Assembly: GCA_905182995.1 (NCBI GenBank)
Contig: CAJJDP010000028.1
Span: forward strand, 348,006 to 412,005
DNA: 64,000 nucleotides
Origin: Paramecium octaurelia
Taxonomy: Eukaryota; Ciliophora; Oligohymenophorea; Peniculida; Parameciidae
Direction of reading: 5' to 3'
This document shows positions 49,901-59,958 of the stretch, one piece after another (position 1 is the stretch's first letter; each line of letters starts with the position of its first letter). Under the pieces are notes generated by a model. That model was not told where the DNA came from, searched no databases, and saw nothing but the letters and a program-made list of their open reading frames with translations. The translations under genes and the position numbers were made by a program.

Positions 49901-50030
49901 GATGATTTAAATAATACAAGAATCTCTAATTAAATAAAAATATATAACCAATTTTTAATTTTTAATACTATTCTTAGAAGACATATTTCTAATATATTGA
50001 GTTTAGTCTATAGCTTTGAGTATTCAATAT

Positions 50031-50812
50031 TCATCTAAAATACATATAGACTATCTTCATTGATTAATTCTTTTAACTTATGTGGAAATTATAAAGTAAA
50101 TAACTTAAATTATAAAAAGGGATTAATGGAATGTATTAACATTATGTTATTAGAAGAGAGTAATATTAATGTTATTATTTTTTTAATTTGAAAATTTCTA
50201 TAGCCAATTAAATTATTAAGATTATTCTTTAACTGTCTACATTATGAGTTTGTATCATTATCCTCAGAAATCTCTAATACATCAAAATTGAAATATTTAA
50301 TTTATTGAGAGTGCTAAAAAATAATGTTGTTAGTAGGCAATCAACTTTAGAGAAGTGTTGAAAGAAATCAATGTTTAAAAATTAATGAATCATGGGAATT
50401 TATTTTTCTTTTATTGCAAAAATCGAAATACTGAAAATCCTAAATTCTCGCTCTAGCTTCTTATTCTAACATTCTTAAGTTTATTATTTTTATACATGTT
50501 CTTTTAATGCTCTTTAACATGATATGTGATTTAGAACTTTGGGTTTCTCATCATTCTCAGATTCCTCAAAAATTACATCGTCAGGAGAATAAACAGTCAA
50601 TTTCTATTATTAAATTTTAGGACCTTTATGTCCTTCTAAAATTAATGGTTCGAGTAATTAAGGAGTTTCTTTGGGTCTTAAATTAATAATGGTTTAGCAG
50701 AATACCTAATTTAAGGTTTAGGAGGAGGTTTATCATAAGTATCCAAGTATTCTTAGTAAGTCATAGATGAATGATATCGCTATCTTATTTCTTAAGCATA
50801 AAGATTATCCAT
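50031..50812 (-). CDS. Uncharacterised protein, up to 250 aa
   Basis: ATG 50812 with one 29-nt intron (GTATTC...TTAAG near 50700). The first 130 residues look coding (Tyr/Pro-rich, YLDTYDKPPPKPQIR, then VYSPDDVIFEESENDEKP). After about residue 150 the sequence becomes AT-rich and hydrophobic and may be read-through of non-coding DNA, so the true stop may be at another exon end. Function unknown. Confidence 0.5.
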
Positions 50813-51704
50813 AATTTTAAATATAAATAATAAAATCTAAATAACATTCGTAATTTATTTATTACATCAGATGATCAATTCAACTTCATCTAAAGCTTAA
50901 TAAATTAAAAACTATTGAATAGATTACTAATTGAAAGTCACTTTCAGTTGAAGCAATTAAAAACATTTTCTCGTCATAATTATTTTTCTTATGATTAAAA
51001 GTTCAGACTATCAAATGCTTTGCAAAACCTAACATTAAAATGCAGTTTTATTAGCAGTAAACTATGTCAAGTACTACTGTAATGGAACATCAAATAAAAT
51101 TTATTGTAATTCTAAAATACTTTATTCTAAATATAGATAAATTACAAGTACAAACCGTTGCTTATTCACTTTATGAACATTATTATGATTAATAATATTA
51201 TTTATACATTTAATTTACTCAGAATTCTGTAACTTAATTGATGTTCAACAGTTCTTATATTTAATTAATATTCATGTATAGAATTAATTCCTGAATTAAT
51301 AGTTTTATAAGTTATACTATTTTTATGTAATTATTTTAATTCTAAAAGTGCTTAGTCCTCTGCTTATATGAAAAGTATAAGAAAGTTCTATTCCAATAAG
51401 AGATTGAATGCCCTCTACTATTAAATTACTATCCATTATTAAAGTGCAGCCATGAAATTATATATTTTCTAGTCGATTAATTCTATTTTATATGTATTAT
51501 ATAAGAATAAACCATGGAATCATAATTTCTAATAAGTCTCATCTAAAATAAATTTTGGACATCATCTAAATAATCTATTTCCTAATATTTTATAACATTA
51601 TTTATTTTTATAATTTATTTCATTGATATTATTGTACTTAATTTTTTGTTTGAATCATATCTACTCTACTTTGTTTAGTTAAATTTTAATTTTTATTCTC
51701 TTAG
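50813..51704. other. Intergenic, AT-rich
   Basis: About 0.9 kb. A long plus-strand code-6 frame runs through it but looks random (Tyr/Asn/Leu-rich, TAA every few codons). I see no gene. Confidence 0.45.
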
Positions 51705-52077
51705 ATGAATTATCCTGCCCTTTTATAATATGGCGGACATTCTTAAATTAAAAGAAGCCTTAAGGTAGAATGATGCAATCTTAAAGAAAATACTAAAGAT
51801 AGAATTGTTTAGAATTTAAGAATACTGCATATTTGTGTTATTACCATTTATTCCATCGTATTTTTATCTTAATTCTAAATTAATCAATAAAACAAAAATG
51901 TAAATATGATTATATTAGAGTATTTTTATTATAATTGGATCTACAACAAGAATATTGGCATCTAAATTAAAATTGATAGGTAATTGTGCAATAATACTTA
52001 TATTCATTTCATTTCCAATTATTTTAAAGAAACTTTTTTCATATTCTCATATTCGAGATAGTAAGAAATATTAATGA
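51705..52077 (+). CDS. Small two-helix membrane protein, 109 aa
   Basis: ATG 51705, introns of 22 nt (GTAGAA...AAAG near 51768) and 21 nt (GTAAAT...GAG near 51901), TGA 52075-52077, exact frame. A polar start (MNYPALLQYGGHSQIKRSLK) is followed by two hydrophobic stretches (YCIFVLLPFIPSYFYL, CAIILIFISFPIIL). The build resembles small mitochondrial or ER membrane subunits, but no family is recognised. Its last exon is duplicated at 53228-53373. Confidence 0.5.
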
Positions 52078-53226
52078 ATTATTTTTTATTAGAATTTTAA
52101 GTTGGGTTATATAAATTCTATAAAGTTTTGTTTTGTTTTGGAACTTATAGTTTACAAAGATGAACAATACGCTTAAAGCACAAAATTGAGTGCAAGGATG
52201 GATTTCTCTCATTAAATTTACTAATAATAGTGTAGAAAATACATCCCATAAATGATGGATAAACAAATAAAAATAAATTTAAGTTTGGTTTAGAGGCAAT
52301 TATAAATAATTTTCATATTCAATTCAAGCTTTTTTTATTCGAATACTAAACTTCAGTACTTAAACTATTCTATTTTTTTTGTTTTTCTTCTTCTTTGCTT
52401 TATCCAATAGTTTTAAGTCTTCCTTATTGACTTAGAAAACGATCAACTTTATTCAAAGAAGAAATAATTGATTGATCGCAGTTCTAACAATGCAAGAGAT
52501 ATTTTTATATTTTGACTTCAGGCATGGGTTTCTAAATAAATAAGTAAAAACATTACATATGAATTATTCCATTTTTCATCGTCATCAATGTTTAGTGAGC
52601 GCGCTTGGATTTTCATAATGTTGCTATTATCATGCGCCAATTCAAATTATGGCATTCCAAGCATTTTTCTTAATTCAAGAAAACCTTTCTTTGAAATTGT
52701 ATTCTCCAATCTATATCCTTTTTGTTTGTGAGCCTTTCCCATAAAATAATATTTGATGTAAATAAAATATTGTTAATTTAACTTATGTATTCTACTTTTA
52801 TAGACAGCAAAAAACCGAAGAACTGTTTAGGTCTAAGTAAAATATTAAATAAAAAATATAAATTCAATATCTAATAACAATTAGAACTATCTATTAAATC
52901 GTAAATATATTATACTTCAAAAATTGAGCAGTGTCGACTTTAAATTTAATAACCAATACATCTTCAAAATTGAAGAATCAAGGCATTAATATTAGAATAA
53001 AGTTCAGTTAATCCAAAATGATGGCATTTTGCTAATAATTCGATTATTATGAAAATGTGGAAATGAAAATAGAATAGTTTTGGATAAATATAAACAAAAA
53101 TTAATTTTATTTATTCCCATTTTAATTAGAGAATAGACTTGACTAGAAGATTAAAAGGATTTTAGATAAGATTCATTATTACTATAGAAAATAGAGATAT
53201 TTTAATATTTGAGAATATATTTTTAA
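51932..53226. repeat. Left copy of a 1295-bp direct repeat before a single N
   Basis: 51932-53226 matches 53228-54522 (offset 1296), with the N at 53227 between. Assembly duplication as at the other single-N sites. Confidence 0.85.
52319..52742 (-). CDS. Small basic protein, 132 aa (copy 1)
   Basis: ATG 52742 with one 25-nt intron (GTAATG...TAG near 52540), TGA 52319, exact frame. Starts MGKAHKQKGYRLENTISKKG. A CxxC-type pair (LHCQNCD) and a Lys/Glu/Gln-rich tail follow. The basic start and single CxxC recall small nucleolar or ribosome-associated proteins, but nothing specific is recognised. The DNA around the start is less AT-rich, supporting a real gene. The same gene appears at 53615-54038. 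Confidence 0.6.
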
Positions 53227-53227
53227 N

Positions 53228-53373
53228 TAATTGGATCTACAACAAGAATATTGGCATCTAAATTAAAATTGATAGGTAATTGTGCAATAATACTTATATT
53301 CATTTCATTTCCAATTATTTTAAAGAAACTTTTTTCATATTCTCATATTCGAGATAGTAAGAAATATTAATGA
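53228..53373 (+). CDS. Duplicate last exon of the 51705-52077 gene
   Basis: Same final exon and stop, in the right copy of the assembly repeat. Confidence 0.6.
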
Positions 53374-53614
53374 ATTATTTTTTATTAGAATTTTAAGTTG
53401 GGTTATATAAATTCTATAAAGTTTTGTTTTGTTTTGGAACTTATAGTTTACAAAGATGAACAATACGCTTAAAGCACAAAATTGAGTGCAAGGATGGATT
53501 TCTCTCATTAAATTTACTAATAATAGTGTAGAAAATACATCCCATAAATGATGGATAAACAAATAAAAATAAATTTAAGTTTGGTTTAGAGGCAATTATA
53601 AATAATTTTCATAT

Positions 53615-54038
53615 TCAATTCAAGCTTTTTTTATTCGAATACTAAACTTCAGTACTTAAACTATTCTATTTTTTTTGTTTTTCTTCTTCTTTGCTTTATC
53701 CAATAGTTTTAAGTCTTCCTTATTGACTTAGAAAACGATCAACTTTATTCAAAGAAGAAATAATTGATTGATCGCAGTTCTAACAATGCAAGAGATATTT
53801 TTATATTTTGACTTCAGGCATGGGTTTCTAAATAAATAAGTAAAAACATTACATATGAATTATTCCATTTTTCATCGTCATCAATGTTTAGTGAGCGCGC
53901 TTGGATTTTCATAATGTTGCTATTATCATGCGCCAATTCAAATTATGGCATTCCAAGCATTTTTCTTAATTCAAGAAAACCTTTCTTTGAAATTGTATTC
54001 TCCAATCTATATCCTTTTTGTTTGTGAGCCTTTCCCAT
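53615..54038 (-). CDS. Small basic protein, 132 aa (copy 2)
   Basis: Same sequence as 52319-52742, including the intron. It is whole in both copies because the repeat spans the entire gene. Probably one gene in the genome. Confidence 0.6.
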
Positions 54039-54674
54039 AAAATAATATTTGATGTAAATAAAATATTGTTAATTTAACTTATGTATTCTACTTTTATAGA
54101 CAGCAAAAAACCGAAGAACTGTTTAGGTCTAAGTAAAATATTAAATAAAAAATATAAATTCAATATCTAATAACAATTAGAACTATCTATTAAATCGTAA
54201 ATATATTATACTTCAAAAATTGAGCAGTGTCGACTTTAAATTTAATAACCAATACATCTTCAAAATTGAAGAATCAAGGCATTAATATTAGAATAAAGTT
54301 CAGTTAATCCAAAATGATGGCATTTTGCTAATAATTCGATTATTATGAAAATGTGGAAATGAAAATAGAATAGTTTTGGATAAATATAAACAAAAATTAA
54401 TTTTATTTATTCCCATTTTAATTAGAGAATAGACTTGACTAGAAGATTAAAAGGATTTTAGATAAGATTCATTATTACTATAGAAAATAGAGATATTTTA
54501 ATATTTGAGAATATATTTTTAAATGTTTATTCCTGAAACTATAAAAGCAACACATAAAAAAAATTATTCTACAGAATAAGACTAAAATCAGATATCGAAT
54601 GGCTTTGATTAATTAGAAATAACTTAGAATTAAAATATAAGTAAATGATATATTAAATAATAAGTATTTTAAAA
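54039..54674. other. Intergenic, AT-rich
   Basis: Includes the right end of the assembly repeat (to 54522). Nothing else recognised. Confidence 0.45.
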
Positions 54675-55845
54675 TCATTAAAGCCATTCATCTAAAGCTA
54701 CCTCTTTGACTGAAGGTCGTTCATTTTAGTTAGTATTCAAGATTTTCTTGATTAAATTTTTTAATTGGATAGACATAGATTAAGGATAATCTATCTTTCC
54801 ACTATTAATTGATCTATATAAATCTTTGTCATCGTTTCCTCTAAATGGAAATTACCCTGTGGTCATTTTGAATAGCAATATCCCCAAAGCCCAAACATCA
54901 GCAGGAAAACTATAGGTTGATTTATTAACTATTTCAGGTGCCATATATGATGGAGTACCACAAAATATGTTAAGTTTACTTGCAGGGTCAATAGCTATTG
55001 AAAATCTAGAGTAAGGAATAAGAATCATTTTACCCAAAATCAATAATTTTAATTTTTTTATTCTATGGATCAATAAGTATATTCTCCAATTTGAGATCTC
55101 TATGCACTACACTTTTGTGATGGCAGTATTTCAAGGCATCTACAATTTAGATGAAGATGTATTTGGCTTCATCTTCATCAAGCTTCTTTTGAGGTTGCTA
55201 TTTAATGAAAGAATTTAAAGAAGTTGCACTGTAATATTCCATAATGACATGCAATTGTACTTGGGTTTCACAAGCTCCAACCAATTTGATGATGTTGAGA
55301 TGTCTTAATTTCGATAATATCTTCACTTCTCTAGAAACATTTTTACGTTTTTATTAATCATTAATTTTAACCTTTTCATATGTTTTAATAGCACAAAATT
55401 ATGATCCTTTTTATGCCAATCTTACAATAGCATAGGAACCTAATCCAAGCACTTTTGATAAGGTGTAATTTTCAATTGATTTTTCAAGTAAATGGTCAGG
55501 TAACACACCTTGTAAGATTCCTTGTTCGATAATGTTTTCTGTTTGCATTTTGACATTTTCACTTACAACTCTTATTTCTCTTTGTTTTGTTTCAGGAGTT
55601 TAAAATTTTGGACTCTGCTTTTTGGAAGTACCATGGTACTCAATTGGAACATTGACTTTAACAGGACTTTTTGCTAATGGAGAGACAGACCTTTTTCCAT
55701 TAGATTTATTTAACTCATGGATTATGTTTTGTAGCTCAGCAATTCTATTTTTGGCTTATTTAATATTGTCAATATTAGAGGTATAATCTTTGAGAGGAGG
55801 TCTATTCTCAAATTGGAAATTAGGACTGCAATAGTTTACGTTCAT
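54675..55845 (-). CDS. Serine/threonine protein kinase, CAMK/AMPK-like
   Basis: 380 aa with one 28-nt intron that splits the DFG motif (GTAAAA...TAG near 55025). After about 120 polar N-terminal residues comes a complete kinase domain: glycine loop LGLGSYAIVRLA, ATP-binding Lys in FCAIKTYE, catalytic loop VVHRDLKLEN, IDFG, FCGTPSYMAPEIV and ADVWALGILLFKMTTG. All key residues are present, so it should be active. The CGTPSYMAPE activation segment and HRDLKLEN point to the CAMK/SNF1/MARK side of the kinome, very expanded in Paramecium. No regulatory domain is seen C-terminal to the kinase. Confidence 0.92.
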
Positions 55846-55941
55846 TAACAGATAGTTATTATTAATTTTTATTTATTAATTCTTAATTACAATTGCAATT
55901 ATATATAGATATACTATTTATGATATAAAATTAATTTTATT

Positions 55942-56784
55942 TCAAAGATTTATAATTTGAGGCACTTCTTGAGGATTCTTAACAAACATTCCCAAGCAAT
56001 TTGGACAATAACTATAATCACTATCGGAATATTGATTTGCAGTTTAATAAACACAAAAAAAATTACAGCTCCTATTTTCACAAGTAACTACATTTAGATG
56101 TGATTTTTAAAGTGCCTTAAAACTATTTTACATTTCAGATAATTCTAAAGTGGATTTTAACTTTAAGTAATTTTAACCAATCATGCCAATATCCTAACAA
56201 ATAGAGGAAGAAAAATTAGAATTGCAAGTTTCACATTTTACAATTTATTTATTCTTCACAGCATAAATCAATAAGTTTTCTAATTTGTTCCTTTCTATCA
56301 TATGTCCACATTTATTTTTATAAGTTTCTACAGTATCATTAAATGACAATAAATCTATTTCATTTTTTTGTGATTAGAGTTAATTTTATTCTTGTTGAAT
56401 TTCCGCAAGTCCTTACTATTTTTAGAAATGGTTATCATTTAGTTACATTATTTAATGAGTTATAATATTTTTGGACTCATTTTCAATCTTCAGTTATTCA
56501 ATCTGAGTTTTTAAATTCTCTATATTCTTTTCGTCGAGTTGTGCCTTCCTTGATAATTGGGTCAATTAATCTTTCAAATCGTCGTTTTATCTATTTAAAT
56601 CCAAGATGATTTAATTATTTTTTTCATTCTAATTTTATAAGTCTTTTGATAAAATTTCATTTTCATACATAGTCTTTTACATTTCTTCTTCTTTTTGTTT
56701 TAAAATAGCATTTAAATCTTAGACTTTGGATTATAATTAATAAATTTGCTCTTGATTTCTAATTAGAATAAAATATGATTACAT
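55942..56784 (-). CDS. Coiled-coil protein with Cys-rich C-terminus, at least 280 aa
   Basis: ATG 56784 to TGA 55942, no intron inside. The first 165 residues are coiled coil (DLKDQLTQLSRKAQLDEKNI). The last 120 hold Cys/His pairs (KCGHMIERNK, VKCETCNSNF, TCENRSCNFFC, YCPNCLGMF), compatible with two or more zinc sites, perhaps RING- or IBR-like. Open, protein-like sequence in the same frame continues upstream to about 56895 behind a possible acceptor site, so the true start may lie further left of the transcript. Function unknown, possibly ubiquitin-related. Confidence 0.65.
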
Positions 56785-57238
56785 TTATTAGTTGCCATTA
56801 CTTTATAAAAATGACTCATCATCTGTCTAGCATAATTTTTCTGATTTTGATTGGTATGAAGATCCTAAAATTGATTAAGATGAGTTCTGATTTTATAATC
56901 CTGAAATTATTAATTACTTTTTATTCTCTTAAGTATTCATCAAAGATTGCACAGATGGCGTTTATATTTATGAAACATTTAAATTGTAATATATTGAAGA
57001 TTCTTTGATATTTTAATGCAAATAACGATTTAGGTTTCCTTTGAAAGGTTAATTTTGGGTAAAATAGATTTAAACATTGCCATGATCACTCTTTTGAGCT
57101 AATTATTGATGCAAATCTACAATAAGTGTACTTGTGTTATAACTATAAATGGTTTAATCGTGAGGGTTTGACAAATTTATGAGATTTACTTGAAATTGAC
57201 TCATCCTGTTAAAATTAAGCTTGTTTTAATAAATATTA
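56785..57238. other. Probable 5' exon region, then intergenic
   Basis: Bases to about 56895 probably belong to the preceding minus gene. The rest is AT-rich, without a recognised feature. Confidence 0.4.
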
Positions 57239-57687
57239 ATGAAAATTCTTAGTTTTGTTATTAAAAATCCACTCCTATATCATGGATCTACAAAATAGAA
57301 AAGAATATAATTTTGGCAGGATCTGAAAGTTTTGAATCTCTAATAAGATTAGGGTTACTTAAATCAATTGGTTTATTAATAAGTTTTTGGTATTTTATTT
57401 TTTCTGCTTACTTAATTCTATTACGATATTCATAGAATATCTGCATAATTTGTTCATGTGAATTTATGAAAATCATTCAGTAGTTGTAGAAGTTAATGGG
57501 TTTAAATGATCTGAAAATATCTAAAATATAAAATCAAAATAAAAAGTGTTTGAGGAGATAATTATACTATAGAGATACAAAGAGTTCTTAAAGTTATACC
57601 AAGGATTAGTCAACTTTATTAGATATTACTTTCAAAATCTATAAAGTGATTTTTAAAAAGAGTTAAATTTCCAATAAGAAAATTTGA
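57239..57687 (+). CDS. Possible small protein, 141 aa
   Basis: ATG 57239 (MKILSFVIKNPLLYHGSTKQ) to TGA 57685-57687. A 23-nt GTGAAT...CAG intron near 57458 restores an exact frame. It has one hydrophobic stretch (VFGILFFLLTQFYY) and a basic tail. AT-rich and unrecognised, so it may be spurious. Confidence 0.4.
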
Positions 57688-57968
57688 TAATACGAAATAA
57701 TAATAATATTGAAATAACAACTCATAATTGATCATTCAATAATTAAAATCTTTATTATTAATTTTGCAAAAGTATATACTCTAGTTATTCAAGCCTTGTT
57801 GATTGGTTGCTCATCATAGCTATTTAGATCAACATAATAATGATCATTATTGCAATTAACAATACAAAGCAAGCTTCCTTTTGAATTGAGACAGAAGGCA
57901 AACCACTTTTTTCTTTTTAGATTGAAAGATCAGAAGCAGAATTTTTCAGAATTTTGCTAAAAATATTC

Positions 57969-59009
57969 TCATTATCTAGTTTCATAGATCTAAAGAAATA
58001 TTAATACATTTTACTCTTCAAACTCATGAGTTGAATAAGTAGCTTATGATTTAGATTACTTAGCCTAGGTTTCTAATCTGAGTTTCACATTGTTGATCCA
58101 CTTTTCATAATCTTCTTTATATCCTGCCATCGTTCTACCTATGATTGTATTTTTCATTATTGTAGACTTAGTAAAGACAACTGACACAAATACTCTAAGG
58201 ATACATTTGTTATCTTCTAGTTGAGTAACTTCCCACTTTTCCTCAGCTTAAAAGCAATTTCCATATGGCACATCTAAGGTGTGTGTTGTGCAAGTATAAT
58301 TTATCTTTTGCTGATCTCTTTTGTAAGTGAACAATTTGTGCATTCTGGTCTTATCTTTGAAGGGTACTCCTGTGAGTTTCATAACATGTTTCATTTCTCG
58401 TTAATACATGTCTTAAATATCCTCATTGACTGTCCACTTGGTTAAATTCATATCAGTGTCTTTTTCATTTTAACGATGATCATACACCGAATACAAAGAA
58501 GCATTGTCGGCTATGAAAAAATCGAAGAATTTATCTAATGAAAAAGGGAATGTGAAATTGCAGATTTCTTAGTCAGTTGAGGATTCTGATTTCAAAAATT
58601 GAATTTCGACATCAGTATTATCAATTGTTGATTAATCACTGTTGGATGCTTCAGTAGGCACTGTGGGTTCACTGAAGGTGCTTAGAGGTTAGCCTTATAA
58701 TAATGCATTCATAAAATTGAACACATGATCCTTATTTTAAAAACTAGTAAAACAATACACCTTATTATTATTTAAAGTGATTTCAATATCATTTTTGTTC
58801 TTACTCTCGATTCTCTGGATGTCATTAAGTTTGAATACTAAATTGATCTTACTCCCAGCCAAGTTGGCATAAAAACAAATGTGATTCTCCGCAATGAAAA
58901 TCCGACCGTACTTGGAGATTAGGCTTTTGAGAGCACAGGAATAGTCATGAAATATGATTTCTCCTTTAGGCAAGGCAAAAAGTTGAATTAACAATTCTTT
59001 AGCTGACAT
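57969..59009 (-). CDS. GRAM-VASt domain protein (Lam/Aster-like sterol transporter)
   Basis: 346 aa, single exon from ATG 59009. Residues 1-95 form a GRAM domain (KGEIIFHDYSCALKSL, YGRIFIAENHICFYANLAG, then LNDIQRIESKNKNDIEI). Residues about 150-320 form a VASt (StART-like) domain (FSLDKFFDFFIADNASLY, NLTKWTVNED, GVPFKDKTRMHKLFTYKR, IGRTMAGYKEDYEKWINNVK). In yeast and animals such proteins sit at ER contact sites and move sterols. A C-terminal membrane helix, usual in that family, is not evident here, so it may be soluble or end differently through an unseen exon. Confidence 0.88.
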
Positions 59010-59048
59010 TTAATAATATTATTTAAATAGATATATTATTTTACATTA

Positions 59049-59677
59049 TCATTTTTTCTATAATTATGTATTGATAACATGTGCCAATTTCACTATTTCA
59101 CTTAGATAAGTTGGTGATACATGTGCACCATTGATATCGTAGTTTTCTAGTTTATTTCTCATATTAACTAAATCATGGAAGGGTATCATCTCAGTAATAT
59201 CATTATTTGAATTATATCGTTTTATTTATTAAATTTCATTGCGATCAGTTTATGCCCTTGGAGATTGATAAAATCCTTGAAATTGAGTAACCACAGATTT
59301 TGGACTACTTATGGGATGTCCAAAATTATTATTAACAAATTGCTAAGGCGATGTTGTTATTGATTTAATTCTGAAATAAATTTTATTTTTACTTTTATTG
59401 CATACCATTAAGAGTTACAGGCGATGATAAATTTTTTGGAGAACAAACACGTGTATCTGTTCTTAGTTTATTACCGCTATAATTCTATAATCTACTGGAT
59501 ATGGAATCGAGAGTTGGAGCACTACAATTGCATTAAAAATTACTTCTTCTTGAATGATTTTCTGTGACTGTTTATTTAATTGTCTTATCCGATATTTGAA
59601 TTTGATGAATTTCTCTAATACTTATCAGTTAGTCTTTCTCTATATAGTTTGAGATTAAAATTTAGTTAATCACTCAT
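59049..59677 (-). CDS. Uncharacterised Ser/Asn-rich protein, 191 aa
   Basis: ATG 59677 to TGA 59049 with introns of 31 nt (near 59480-59510) and 22 nt (near 59372-59393), exact frame. Mostly disordered (Ser, Asn, Gln, Pro), then a more ordered C-terminal end (MIPFHDLVNMRNKLENYDIN, SEIVKLAHVI). No family recognised. It lies 39 bp upstream of the GRAM-VASt gene on the same strand. Confidence 0.55.
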
Positions 59678-59958
59678 CAAAGTTAATATACAAATAATTT
59701 TAATAAATAATCATTAAATATCAACAAAAAAGAGAAACAACCACATTTACTATTCCTACACACAATTTATTCTAACCATACTCAAAAAATATTAAATAAT
59801 AATGTTAAAAATAAGTTTTCATTTGCATTTCAAAAAAAGAGTAAACTTAATATATTATATACCAATAAATATTCAAGAGATGAGGAAACATAAACATTAT
59901 CTTAATATTATGCTTAAAGAGTTTAGTAGAACAATTACTAGATTTTCATAATTAATAA

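Noticed and set aside
51361-51990. Long plus-strand code-6 frame
   Set aside because: With only TGA as stop, such frames are frequent by chance in AT-rich DNA. Composition is random and the smaller gene at 51705 uses another frame.
1-54522. Kilobase tandem duplications as evidence of recent gene duplication
   Set aside because: Copies look identical, are always separated by exactly one N and break genes at the N, which fits unmerged contigs.
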